From Sphingobacterium athyrii (lineage in GTDB: Bacteria > Bacteroidota > Bacteroidia > Sphingobacteriales > Sphingobacteriaceae): a DNA stretch of 64,000 nt. The notes beneath the pieces were generated by a model. That model saw only the letters and a program-made list of their open reading frames with translations, had not been told where the DNA came from and made no database searches. Shown in pieces: positions 25,921-35,201 of the stretch; the first letter of the stretch is position 1; every line of letters starts with the position of its first letter. The stretch lies in NCBI RefSeq assembly GCF_003071065.1, contig NZ_QCXX01000004.1:124614-188613 (forward strand), given 5' to 3'. Made by a program: the position numbers and the translations under genes.

Positions 25921-26416
25921 TAAGCAGACGAAAATACGCAATTTACAAGAGCTTAAGGAAGAAATTGCTCGTTTGAAAGAACTTAAAAACGAACAGGAAG
26001 CTTACTTGAAAGCACAATTTACCTTGTTTAACAATAAGATTGAAGCTCCGGTCCGATTTTTCAATTCATTAAAAAATAATATTCCCGGAGTAAACATCGT
26101 TCAACAATTATTTGCGAAAAGCAATAATCCCGATTCGGATTGGCTGACAAAAACCCTGCGTATAGGTGTTCCGTTTATTATGAACAGACTTTTTCTGAAA
26201 AACACAGGCGTACTAAAAAAGGCGCTGATGCTGTTGTTGTCTGAACGGGCTGTCGGTCAGATCAATCAGGATAAAATCAGTGGTTTAATCAGTAAGCTCA
26301 CTAACTTTATCCGTCCCAAAAAGAAGAAAAAGAAAGGCTCACAAATTGAAGGAGAAGTTCCGCTAAAGGATGAAGTCAACGAATATGGTATTCCTTCCTA
26401 TAGCGAGACCTATTAA
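25913..26416 (+). CDS. Helical protein of unknown function, coupled to the holin-like gene
   Basis: Family not recognised. From the ATG at 25913 it has 167 residues: an N-terminal coiled-coil segment ([20 protein letters not shown]), a central region with moderately hydrophobic helices, and a Lys-rich stretch (PKKKKKKG) before an acidic tail. The frame is open to 25892, but the ATG at 25913 overlaps the upstream stop codon (ATGAATAA), a typical coupling start. Likely works with the YtxH and holin-like proteins at the membrane. Its stop shares TTAA with fcl. Confidence 0.75.
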   Translation: MNNKQTKIRNLQELKEEIARLKELKNEQEAYLKAQFTLFNNKIEAPVRFFNSLKNNIPGVNIVQQLFAKSNNPDSDWLTKTLRIGVPFIMNRLFLKNTGVLKKALMLLLSERAVGQINQDKISGLISKLTNFIRPKKKKKKGSQIEGEVPLKDEVNEYGIPSYSETY

Positions 26417-27351
26417 GAATCCGTTTCCTCTTTTTTCAGGAAGTCAGCATAAGCTAATTTAATTCCCTCGCGAAGATTGATTTTATGTTTCCAGCCTAAT
26501 GCATGTAATTTAGATACATCCATTAATTTGCGTGGTGTTCCGTCAGGTTTACTGCTATCGAATGAGATACTGCCTTTATATCCGATAACTTCTTTAATTA
26601 ACTCGGCAAGATCTTTTATGCTGAGATCTTCGCCAATACCGATATTAACAAACTGTTTTTCGTTATAATTATTCATTAGGAAGACACAGGCATCAGCCAG
26701 ATCATCTGAAAAAAGAAATTCCCTTAGGGGAGTTCCGGTGCCCCAGATAACAACCTCATCCAGGTTGTTTACCTTAGCTTCATGAAATCTACGGATCAGG
26801 GCCGGTAAGACATGCGAGTTTTGCGGATGATAATTATCGTTGATACCATATAGGTTGGTTGGCATCACTGATATAAAGTTGCAGCCATATTGGTCACGAA
26901 AGGCTTCGACCATTTTAATACCAGCTATTTTGGCGATGGCGTAAGGCTCATTGGTGGGCTCAAGCGTACCTGTCAATAACAGATCCTCTTTTAAAGGCTG
27001 TGGGGCCATTTTGGGATAAATGCAACTCGAACCTAAAAACATCAATTTTGTAACTTCATTATCATAGGAGGACTTAATGACGTTATTCTGTATTGCCATA
27101 TTTTCGTAGATGAAGTCCGCGCGATAGGTGTTATTCGCCATAATTCCACCGACTTTAGCCGCTGCCAAGAAGACATAATCAGGTTTCTCTTCGTTGAAAA
27201 AATCAGCAACCGCCTGTTGATTGCGCAGATCAAGTTCTTGAGACGTACGGGTCACGATGTTGTTGTACCCCAGTTCCGTTAATTTGCGATAGATTGCTGA
27301 TCCGACCATTCCTCGATGGCCTGCTACGTAAATTTTAGCGTTTTTTTCCAC
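26413..27351 (-). CDS. fcl: GDP-L-fucose synthase
   Basis: Epimerase-reductase that turns GDP-4-keto-6-deoxymannose into GDP-L-fucose with NADPH, supplying fucose for surface glycans. The 312 residues show GHRGMVG at 11-17 (cofactor loop), SSCIYPK at 108-114 and the catalytic Tyr137/Lys141 pair in YAIAK. The start is GTG at 27351. The partner gmd is not adjacent, nor is the polysaccharide operon at 38-43 kb. A -7 box (TATATTTG) lies 20 nt before the start, inside the divergent trmB promoter. Confidence 0.95.
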   Translation of the reverse strand: MEKNAKIYVAGHRGMVGSAIYRKLTELGYNNIVTRTSQELDLRNQQAVADFFNEEKPDYVFLAAAKVGGIMANNTYRADFIYENMAIQNNVIKSSYDNEVTKLMFLGSSCIYPKMAPQPLKEDLLLTGTLEPTNEPYAIAKIAGIKMVEAFRDQYGCNFISVMPTNLYGINDNYHPQNSHVLPALIRRFHEAKVNNLDEVVIWGTGTPLREFLFSDDLADACVFLMNNYNEKQFVNIGIGEDLSIKDLAELIKEVIGYKGSISFDSSKPDGTPRKLMDVSKLHALGWKHKINLREGIKLAYADFLKKEETDS

Positions 27352-27360
27352 GATAAGATA

Positions 27361-27390
27361 TTGATTCCTGCAAATATAAGGTTATTTTTG
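27361..27390 (+). promoter_or_regulatory. Overlapping divergent promoters of trmB and fcl
   Basis: Plus strand: TTG at 27361-27363, 19-nt spacer, TATTTTTG at 27383-27390 for trmB. Minus strand: TATATTTG, read as CAAATATA at 27371-27378, for fcl. The fcl -7 box lies inside the trmB spacer, so polymerase could not occupy both at once. Confidence 0.6.
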
Positions 27391-27408
27391 CGGGATATTA
27401 ATTAAAAA

Positions 27409-28065
27409 ATGGGAAAGGATAAACTACGTAAATTTGCCGAAGTAGCGACTTTTGAGAATGTCATCCAGCTCGATGCCGGCAAAGAATATAAAGGAAAATG
27501 GGCGGAGAAACAATTTGGAAATGCAAACCCGGTTGTTTTGGAACTTGCCTGTGGTAAAGGGGAATATACGGTGAACTTGGCGCGCATGTTTCCGGATAAG
27601 AACTTTATCGGTATTGATTTTAAGGGCAACCGTATTTGGCGTGGCGCAAAAACTGCATTGGAAGATGGTATCAAGAATGTCGCATTTTTACGGATTCAGA
27701 TTGAGACACTTCTTGAGCACTTTGCCGAAAATGAAATTGATGAAATTTGGATTACCTTTCCGGATCCACAGCCGCAGGACAGTCGCGAAAAGAAACGCTT
27801 GACAGGTCCTAAATTTTTAGACCGTTACAAGATTGTCATGAAGCCAGAAGGGATGATGAACTTAAAGACAGATAATGATGGCTTCTATGCCTATACCTTG
27901 GAGCAAATAGAGCTACAAAACTTGAAGAAATATAAAGAGACAACAGATTTGTATCGCTCGGACTTAGTCGATAATGTTTTATCAATCAAGACGTACTATG
28001 AGAAAAAGTACCTGGCCGACGATAAGAATATAAACTATGTGAAATGGAGCTTTGAGAAACGCTAA
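27409..28065 (+). CDS. trmB: tRNA (guanine-N7)-methyltransferase
   Basis: Makes m7G46 in the variable loop of tRNAs with S-adenosylmethionine. The 218 residues show the SAM-binding motif LELACGKGEYT and the family motif FPDPQPQDSREKKRL, then the C-terminal LKTDNDGFYAYTLE. A full promoter precedes it. A hairpin at the left end of the IS1182-family element lies 31 nt after its stop and probably ends its transcript. Confidence 0.96.
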   Translation: MGKDKLRKFAEVATFENVIQLDAGKEYKGKWAEKQFGNANPVVLELACGKGEYTVNLARMFPDKNFIGIDFKGNRIWRGAKTALEDGIKNVAFLRIQIETLLEHFAENEIDEIWITFPDPQPQDSREKKRLTGPKFLDRYKIVMKPEGMMNLKTDNDGFYAYTLEQIELQNLKKYKETTDLYRSDLVDNVLSIKTYYEKKYLADDKNINYVKWSFEKR

Positions 28066-28095
28066 TATCAAAGTTTTCATTATACTAACAAGAGG

Positions 28096-28127
28096 CTGTC
28101 TCAAATTTATTTGGGACAGTTTTTTTG
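28096..28127 (+). terminator. Terminator-like hairpin formed by the IS left end, after trmB
   Basis: CTGTCTCAAA and TTTGGGACAG pair in a 10-bp stem with one G-T pair over a 4-nt loop, followed by seven T. It is part of the IS end but reads as a good terminator for trmB. Confidence 0.65.
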
Positions 28128-28221
28128 TTTAAAAAGTCTATGAGATAGATCTGTGTGTTGTTTGTTGGTTATTTTGGAAAAAGACTCATATGAAAGAGAA
28201 AAATGAACAAAAAGTAGCTTT

Positions 28222-29757
28222 TTAGGCCGCTTTTTTTCTTAGATTTTGCGCTATTGCCAATAATCCCCATTCTATGGACACTTTTTCTTTACCCCGGAGC
28301 ATAAATCTTCGGAACCCATGGTTCTGTTTAATGTTTGCAAAGACAGGTTCGACATCATGGCACCTCTGTTTTCGTTTGGCTACACCTACATCGCTGTTGA
28401 GCAATTCGTATGCCCTGTCCCTGTACATCTCAAGTTGCTTATTCACCCCGATGATCCTATTTCCCTGTGATTTGTGACAGGCGCCATTCAACGGGCAGTT
28501 TGTGCAGTTTTTTGCCTGATACTTTTTGATTTCCTGCCGGAAGCCTGCGGAGGTCTTTTGGTTAAATGTACCTATACAATGCATTTCCTGTCCCATTGGA
28601 CAGATATAGCAATCCTGTGAAGGATTATAATGTAATTTATCTGCAGAAAATGGTTTCTTATCCCGACAGCTCTTTTTCTGCCCTTTGTCAAACATACCAT
28701 ATTTCACATAGCCCTCAATATTTTTTGCTGCCAGTAATGCATAGTTTTCTTCACTGCCATAACCGGCATCCGCGGTAAGGGTTCCCGGTGTTTTTCCAAA
28801 GCTGTCCTCATGTTGTTGCAAATGACCGGATAATGTTCTGGTATCTGTGGGATTGGAATGTATGGTATAATTGACAATGTATTGATTGGACGTGGATATC
28901 TGGATATTATATCCTGGTCTGAGCTGGCCATTTTTCATATGATCCTCTTTCATCCGCATAAAGGTGGCATCGGGATCTGTTTTGCTATAACTGTTTCTGT
29001 CTCCCAGGGTAGCTTCCTGCTCTTCATATTGTGCGATCTTCTCCGGATAGTTTTTGGTTACATAACGCAACTTTGCTTTCATCTTCTTATTTACCGAAGC
29101 TTTGTCGGATAAGACCCTGTTCAGCTTATCGACCGTAGCCCGGACTTTTTCGCTGTCAATTGTCGTCAGATCGGGAGGATCCGGAAGGTTGTCCTCCGAC
29201 TTGGCGATACTTTGGGCGTAGTCCCATATATCTTTTAAAGCAGCTTTCATCTTTTCCTTATTGGTATGGATAGCTTTTTTCCAAACGAAAGTGTATCTGT
29301 TTGCATTAGCCTCTATCTTGGTGCCATCGGTGTAGACATCTTCTATGCTTAACAACCCTTCTTCGGCCAGGAGCTTAACAACTTCTTCAAATACACTGCG
29401 AAGTGCTTCCTTTAAGCGGACACCACGAAATCTGTTGATAGTATTATGATCGGGGTAGCTCATGCCGCTCAGCCACATGAAGTTGATGTTCTCCCGGCAG
29501 GCTGTTTCCAGTTTCCGACTGCTGTAGACATTGCTTACATAGCCAAACACCAGAACCTTCAACAGCATTTGCGGATGATAACTGGAACAGCCTTTTATCT
29601 TGTAGGCATCCAAAAGACCCTGTATGTTGATACGGTTGATCACATCGTTAACAATACGTACCGGATGTCCTTTGGAGACCAATTCGTCCAAAGTTGGAGG
29701 AATTGCCATAATCTGGTCCTGATAGTAAGGCTTAAAAGTAGATCTTTGAGATGACAT
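28222..29757 (-). CDS. IS1182-family transposase
   Basis: 511 residues, full length and uninterrupted. An N-terminal DUF772-type domain (about 20-110, with GHPVRIVNDVI and SYPDHNTINRFR) is followed by the DDE catalytic core: first Asp in YTDGTKIEANANRY, second in TADAGYGSEENYALL, and the Glu in DVEPVFANIKQNHGFRRF near the end. A Cys-rich insertion (CPLNGACHKSQ) lies between the last two, as in IS1182 relatives. An intact frame means the element may still be active. Confidence 0.95.
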   Translation of the reverse strand: MSSQRSTFKPYYQDQIMAIPPTLDELVSKGHPVRIVNDVINRINIQGLLDAYKIKGCSSYHPQMLLKVLVFGYVSNVYSSRKLETACRENINFMWLSGMSYPDHNTINRFRGVRLKEALRSVFEEVVKLLAEEGLLSIEDVYTDGTKIEANANRYTFVWKKAIHTNKEKMKAALKDIWDYAQSIAKSEDNLPDPPDLTTIDSEKVRATVDKLNRVLSDKASVNKKMKAKLRYVTKNYPEKIAQYEEQEATLGDRNSYSKTDPDATFMRMKEDHMKNGQLRPGYNIQISTSNQYIVNYTIHSNPTDTRTLSGHLQQHEDSFGKTPGTLTADAGYGSEENYALLAAKNIEGYVKYGMFDKGQKKSCRDKKPFSADKLHYNPSQDCYICPMGQEMHCIGTFNQKTSAGFRQEIKKYQAKNCTNCPLNGACHKSQGNRIIGVNKQLEMYRDRAYELLNSDVGVAKRKQRCHDVEPVFANIKQNHGFRRFMLRGKEKVSIEWGLLAIAQNLRKKAA

Positions 29758-29865
29758 ATATCTTTTTTTACACTTTAAATATATGAAAATCAGTTAATTG
29801 AACCAAATTAAACATAATGAAATAATATAAAAAAGAGGCTGTCTTTTTGAGACAACCTCTTGTTG

Positions 29866-30465
29866 TTTTTTAGCCGGAGTAAAAAGTATCAGTAATTTAG
29901 CTCTTAGAATTTAAACCTCATTGATACTTGTACACCTTATTTGTATAAAATAATATTATCTCACCCTGCTGCTACATTGAAGTATAATTGTAGTGTTGGT
30001 ACAGTATTGATGTAGTATCAATATAGTATTGTAAGCATGTAATTTAGCCAACCTTAGTGGATTTAAAATGTGTGGCTGGGAGTTTGCTTTGAGTGCCAAT
30101 CGCAGTTTTTTTCTTTTGTTGTGTTTCCTTGCTATGCAATCCGCTGAGGGTTAGTTTTTTATTGGATTGTTTTCTTTTAAATAATTTCGATTTATTTCGT
30201 TTTTTGGGAAATATTAATTATTTTCGATTGTATAATAAACAAATAACCAGAACTAACAATTTTATTTGAACCTGATAATTGCAATTTGGAGCTAATTAGA
30301 CTCTTTTGATATATAAAACAATATTCAAAAAGATTGTTGTATTTTCAAAAGGAAATCTAATTCGAAACAATTCTTAACACAAAGAAAACATTAAATTAAA
30401 ACTAACTTTTTGTTAAGAATATATTTTTGTGCCAAATTGAAAAATTACAATCCACATTCATATCT
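29866..30465 (+). promoter_or_regulatory. 600-bp susC upstream region with inverted repeats and a -7 box
   Basis: No convincing gene lies here. Seen features: TATTGAT/ATCAATA (30005-30011 and 30017-30023), a 9-bp perfect pair TTCTTAACA/TGTTAAGAA (30371-30379 and 30411-30419, 31-nt spacer), and the -7-like box TATTTTTG at 30422-30429, 36 nt before the susC ATG. The 9-bp repeat ends 2 nt before the box and is a candidate operator. No TTG lies at the normal distance. Confidence 0.5.
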
Positions 30466-33400
30466 ATGTTTAGTATTAACCCTATCCAAATTAATCTGAG
30501 GCACTCCTCCTCAAAATTGCTCTTCATAGCGTTGGCGATGGCAGGCAATATGGATCTTACCGCAACAGCAGCTTCAATAAAGCATGGCGAAGCTGTACAT
30601 TCGTTTAATCAAACCAAGATTAAGGTAAAAGGAAAAGTCGTAGATAATCAGACAAAGGAACCTTTGGCATCGGTATCTATCCTGGTGGGGGGGGTACCTA
30701 AAGGGACGACCGATCGAACGGGTCATTTTGAAATCGAGGTTGAAGCGGGTGCTTCGATCCGTTTTCAATTAATTGGCTATGAGTCACACACGAAGAGCTT
30801 TGCAACAGCACAGACGGATGCTCAGATTGCGTTAAATGTTACCTCTGAGGCACTGAATGAAGTCGTTGTCACAGCATTAGGTATCCAACGAGAAGAAAAA
30901 GCGCTGGGTTATTCCATTAGTACGGTAAAAGGGGAGGAATTGACAAATGCGATTTCTAACAACTGGACAGATGCGTTGACGGGTAAGGTCGCTGGCTTGA
31001 ATCTGGTTAAATCTGGTGCAGGACCATTGGGGTCTAATAAAGTTATCCTACGTGGCGAAACGTCCCTGACAGGTCAAAATGATGCCTTGATTGTCGTGGA
31101 TGGAATAATTATGGGGGGAGGAGTCACAATGACGGGAACAGGCAATTCTAATTATTTGGATGCTGATTCACCTGTAGATTTTGGATCATCTTTGGCCGAT
31201 ATTAATCCTGAGGATATCGAATCGGTTTCGGTTTTGAAGGGGCCGGGCGCCGCAGCACTATATGGGTATCGTGGTGCCCATGGCGCGGTCATTATTACAA
31301 CAAAAAAAGGAAAGGGGATACAAAATAGAATCGGGGTTACCGTCAATTCGAATACAGCTATCGGAACCATTAATCGATGGCCCGATTATCAATATGAATA
31401 TGGGCAGGGTGTCGTTGGACAAGACTTGTATTATTCTTACGGACAATCGGAAGATGGTGCAAGTACCTTGAGTACTTCTTCTGCCTGGGGGCCAAAATTT
31501 GATGGCCAATACTTTTACCAATACGATCCTGCTAATTATAGACTAACCCCTGCGGAACGTACGCTGTGGCGCCCGTATGAAAATAACCGAAAAGACCTGT
31601 TCCAAACGGAACTGACTTCAACAAATTCCATTAGTGTTTCAGGGTCTACGGAGAAAACAACAGCCCGTTTTTCCTATACCAATGTAAGGAATAAGTGGAT
31701 TATCCCCAATATGGGCTATAATCGCCACACCATTGCAATGCAGTTTAGTAATAAAATTACAGATAAATTGAGTTTATCCACGAAGATTAACTTTAATAAT
31801 AGAGGATCGGATAACCTACCCAATAGTGGCTATAATAACCAAAGCTATATGTATTTTGTCCGTGGTATCACCCCTAACATAGATGCCGCATGGTTAGATC
31901 AAAATTGGATTCCAGGCAAAGAGGGAATTGAACAAATGACACCATTCTCGGGCTTGTTAGATAATCCAAGAACAATATCCTACGATATGGTGAATGCGCA
32001 AAATAAAAATAATCTGATCGGAAATGTGCAATTGGATTATAAATTTACCAATGAGCTGAGCTTGATGCTCCGGACAGGAATTGATATGGGGTATGATAAA
32101 CGTAAGCAGTCAAGACCCTTTGATACAAATAAATATGCTTTCGGTTACTATCGCGAACAGTCTATCTATGCCGAAGAGCGGAATTCAGACTTCCTTATGC
32201 AGTACAATAACCAGCGGTTGCAAGATCACCGTTTTGGTATTTCCGCAGGTGGGGCTTTAATAAATAGGAAGTATATTAAGGATGATGCAAAGGCAAATAG
32301 TTTACTTTATCCAAATCAGTATAATTTTGCTAATGCACGTGAAAGAGTACTTTATGATCCTTATCGGGAAGAATATGCCATACATAGTGTGTATGGTTTG
32401 GCCAATTATAGTTACAAGGAAAAGTACTTTATTGATTTTACAGGTCGGGTAGACTGGGCGAGTACGCTAGCCTCACCAAAGAGAAATGAGGTTGCCTGGT
32501 TCTTTTATCCATCTGTTAACACGAGTTTTATCTTAAGCCAGATTTTTGAACTGCCAAAATCAATCAACTATTGGAAATTACGGGCTTCCATAGCTGGGGT
32601 CGGTGGCGGTGGTACAGAGCCCTATGGAAATTCCTATGCGTATCAAAGCGCGATTGGGTTTAATGGCGGGCTTACTAACCCGACAACGGTGCCTGATGAG
32701 AACTTACAACCAGAGCGTACAACTTCCTATGAATTGGGAACAGATTTTCGAATGTTTAAAGACCGGATTAAGCTAGATCTTACCGTATATAGTACTACCA
32801 CTGATAAACAGCTGATTAAGCCTCCTGTGGATCCGTCAAGTGGATATCGGCTCCGATATACCAATGCAGGAGAAGTTCGAAGTAAGGGGATTGAGATCGC
32901 TTTATCGGGGGATATATTGAAAAGCCAAGATAAGCTGAACTGGAATATGTATGGAAACTTTACCCATTACGATTCTAAGGTGTTGTCTATTCCTGCTGCT
33001 TTCGAAGGGCAGCTTGTGCTGTCGACCTTATTTGGTAGTCGAGGTTCAGTTGTCGCAATTCCTGATCGTCGATTTGGAGATATTTGGGGTTTAGGTTATG
33101 AAAGAAACTCCGAGGGAAAGATCGTTTACGAGGGTGGCGTTCCTGTATTGACTCAAGATAATATCTATATCGGCAATCCAAATCCAACGACGAAATTCGG
33201 TTGGGGGAATGAATTTAAATATAAAGGTTTCCGATTTAATTTTTTATTTGACGGACAGTTTGGTGGTGTAGGTTATTCATTGACACATGCGGTGTTAATG
33301 GAGGAAGGAAAGTTGAAGAAAACGCTACCCGGACGGTATAATGGAATTATCGGTGACGGTGTTGTGCGGAATCCGGATGGCAGCTATAGCAAAAATACAG

Positions 33401-33717
33401 TGGTTGCAGAAGCCGGTGATTACTATGCCAGACATTTCAACCGTGATAATATTGAGTCCAATACATTCTCAACAGACTTTATTAAACTCAGAGAAGTGCG
33501 TTTGGACTACGCATTGCCCAAATCTTTTTTAAGCCGTTACAAAATTGAAAAAGCATCTATTGGTGTATATGGGCGGGATCTGTTCGTTTTTACTAAATGG
33601 CCGGCTTTTGATCCAGAGTTCGCTTCTTTGACTTCCAGTGGTATTGAAAAAGGAGCTGAAATAGCTCAGTTTCCTTCGACGCGGACAATGGGCGTAAATC
33701 TATCGTTTTCATTTTAA
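30466..33717 (+). CDS. SusC/RagA family TonB-linked outer membrane protein
   Basis: Outer membrane importer that works with the SusD-like lipoprotein to take up a ligand, often a glycan or peptide. From the ATG at 30466 it has 1083 residues: a signal region, a carboxypeptidase-like beta domain (VKGKVVDNQTKEPLASVSIL), the SusC signature EVVVTALGIQREEKALGYS, a plug with VDGIIMGGG and GAAALYGYRGAHGAVIITT, and a long beta barrel ending in Phe. A TTG at 30427 extends the frame but lies in the -7 box, so the ATG is preferred. Substrate unknown; no enzyme gene accompanies it. Confidence 0.93.
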   Translation: MFSINPIQINLRHSSSKLLFIALAMAGNMDLTATAASIKHGEAVHSFNQTKIKVKGKVVDNQTKEPLASVSILVGGVPKGTTDRTGHFEIEVEAGASIRFQLIGYESHTKSFATAQTDAQIALNVTSEALNEVVVTALGIQREEKALGYSISTVKGEELTNAISNNWTDALTGKVAGLNLVKSGAGPLGSNKVILRGETSLTGQNDALIVVDGIIMGGGVTMTGTGNSNYLDADSPVDFGSSLADINPEDIESVSVLKGPGAAALYGYRGAHGAVIITTKKGKGIQNRIGVTVNSNTAIGTINRWPDYQYEYGQGVVGQDLYYSYGQSEDGASTLSTSSAWGPKFDGQYFYQYDPANYRLTPAERTLWRPYENNRKDLFQTELTSTNSISVSGSTEKTTARFSYTNVRNKWIIPNMGYNRHTIAMQFSNKITDKLSLSTKINFNNRGSDNLPNSGYNNQSYMYFVRGITPNIDAAWLDQNWIPGKEGIEQMTPFSGLLDNPRTISYDMVNAQNKNNLIGNVQLDYKFTNELSLMLRTGIDMGYDKRKQSRPFDTNKYAFGYYREQSIYAEERNSDFLMQYNNQRLQDHRFGISAGGALINRKYIKDDAKANSLLYPNQYNFANARERVLYDPYREEYAIHSVYGLANYSYKEKYFIDFTGRVDWASTLASPKRNEVAWFFYPSVNTSFILSQIFELPKSINYWKLRASIAGVGGGGTEPYGNSYAYQSAIGFNGGLTNPTTVPDENLQPERTTSYELGTDFRMFKDRIKLDLTVYSTTTDKQLIKPPVDPSSGYRLRYTNAGEVRSKGIEIALSGDILKSQDKLNWNMYGNFTHYDSKVLSIPAAFEGQLVLSTLFGSRGSVVAIPDRRFGDIWGLGYERNSEGKIVYEGGVPVLTQDNIYIGNPNPTTKFGWGNEFKYKGFRFNFLFDGQFGGVGYSLTHAVLMEEGKLKKTLPGRYNGIIGDGVVRNPDGSYSKNTVVAEAGDYYARHFNRDNIESNTFSTDFIKLREVRLDYALPKSFLSRYKIEKASIGVYGRDLFVFTKWPAFDPEFASLTSSGIEKGAEIAQFPSTRTMGVNLSFSF

Positions 33718-33728
33718 CTATTGACATT

Positions 33729-35198
33729 ATGAAGAAACATATTCGTATAGCAAGTCTACTGATGCTTGGAAGTTTGGCATTCCAAAGCTGTACCAAGGAT
33801 TTTGTAGAAAAGAATACCAATCCCAATGCCGTTGCGGCAGCGGCACCCCAGAGCCTATTAGCCCCCGCATTGGTCAGTCTGCTGAGCACTAATCTATCGC
33901 GCAATTTACGGATTAACAATGAATTGATGCAGGTTACGGTTACCGTAAACGATAATTTGGAAATACAGCGCTACGAGATTAGGCCATCTGAATCAGAGTC
34001 AAGCTGGTCCGGCTGGTATGTGCAATTGACCAATATCCGAGATATGTACCAAAAAGCACTTGCCGGTCAACAGAAAGGTTATCAAACATATCAGGGAATC
34101 TCCCTGATACTGGATGCCTGGGTGAGCTCGCTGATCACCGACATGTATGGTGATGTGCCTTATTTTGATAGTAACAAAGGTTTTTCCGAGAATAATCTCA
34201 CGCCAAAATTTGATAAACAGGAGGATATCTATAAGGATATTTTCCGAAAACTGGAGGAAGCCAACGGCTTATTGAAAGAGAAGGTGGCGGTTGAGTCGGC
34301 CAATACGGCAATGGATCCAATTTATAATTCAGATCCGGAAAAATGGCGCAAATTTGGAAATTCCTTGTATTTGCGGTTACTTTTGCGGGTTGCACATAAA
34401 ACGGAAACGAATGCTACTGTAAAGATCAAGGAGATATTAGAAACCAATGCGGCTGAATATCCAATTATGCAAAGTAACGCCGAAACAGCGGCATTGTATT
34501 ATACTAATGTGCAGCCGTATATGAATCCCAATTTCACAATGCGGGATTTCGATTTTAACCGTTCAAAAGGCTATGCTGAATTTTTGATTAATAATCTTAT
34601 GGACCTTGGTGATCCACGTCTTAAGATATGGGCTACGGAGGCTACCTTAGGCGTATATGGCGGTATGCAGTCGGGCTACAAAAGAGGTAATGTCCCTGAG
34701 ATTCAATCAACACTGCAGCTCGCCTTAAAATCTGAGGCTCGTATGGGGAATATCATGAATTATGCCGAATTGCAATTTATTATCGCCGAATGTGGCATCA
34801 GAGGTTATGCTAATGTCGATGCTTCAGCCGCAAATTTAAAGGGTGTAAATGCAGCTATGGAATTTTGGGGAACAATAGCACCGGAAACTTATCTAACAAA
34901 TCCAAAAGTAGCTTTTTCCAGCACTGATCCCGAAACTGAAAAACTAAAAAAAGTACATCTACAAAAGTATTTTGCCATGATGTTTACTGATTTTCAACAA
35001 TGGTATGAATACCGTCGAACCCAACTATTGGATCTGTACAAAGGTCCTGGCTTATTAAATAATGGAAAAATGCCGATTAGGTTAAATTATCCAATTATTG
35101 TTCAGTCTCTTAACAGAGAAAATTACCAAGAAGCTGTTAGTCGTATGGGCGGGGATGGAATCAACGAAAAAATGTGGTGGCAACCTACAATCAATTAG
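33729..35198 (+). CDS. SusD/RagB family lipoprotein
   Basis: The surface lid partner of the SusC-like protein. 489 residues with lipobox Cys21 (FQSC) and the SusD-like_2 pattern rather than classic SusD: an N-terminal TKDFVEKNTNPNAV, YQGISLILDAWVSSLITDMY in the helical core, and FGNSLYLRLLLRVA. It begins 11 nt after susC and ends 3 nt before the DUF5689 gene, so the three form one operon. Ligand unknown; members of this subgroup are often linked to non-starch substrates, so a sugar cannot be named. Confidence 0.93.
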   Translation: MKKHIRIASLLMLGSLAFQSCTKDFVEKNTNPNAVAAAAPQSLLAPALVSLLSTNLSRNLRINNELMQVTVTVNDNLEIQRYEIRPSESESSWSGWYVQLTNIRDMYQKALAGQQKGYQTYQGISLILDAWVSSLITDMYGDVPYFDSNKGFSENNLTPKFDKQEDIYKDIFRKLEEANGLLKEKVAVESANTAMDPIYNSDPEKWRKFGNSLYLRLLLRVAHKTETNATVKIKEILETNAAEYPIMQSNAETAALYYTNVQPYMNPNFTMRDFDFNRSKGYAEFLINNLMDLGDPRLKIWATEATLGVYGGMQSGYKRGNVPEIQSTLQLALKSEARMGNIMNYAELQFIIAECGIRGYANVDASAANLKGVNAAMEFWGTIAPETYLTNPKVAFSSTDPETEKLKKVHLQKYFAMMFTDFQQWYEYRRTQLLDLYKGPGLLNNGKMPIRLNYPIIVQSLNRENYQEAVSRMGGDGINEKMWWQPTIN

Positions 35199-35201
35199 TG
35201 C

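Larger units (their letters stand above)
28087..29865 (-). mobile_element. IS1182-family insertion sequence
   Basis: About 1.78 kb, bounded by 19-bp terminal inverted repeats (28087-28105 and 29847-29865) with one mismatch (AACAAGAGGCTGTCTCAAA at the left end). It carries one intact transposase gene on the minus strand. Each end also folds into its own hairpin: left 28096-28119, right 29836-29860. I see no clear target duplication, so the exact outer limits may be a few bases off. No second copy is present in the window. Flanks are trmB and the susC upstream region. Confidence 0.88.

Noticed and set aside
30068..30154. 28-codon ORF upstream of susC (MCGWEFALSANRSFF...)
   Set aside because: No promoter or coupling to susC, and chance ORFs of this size are expected in 600 bp.
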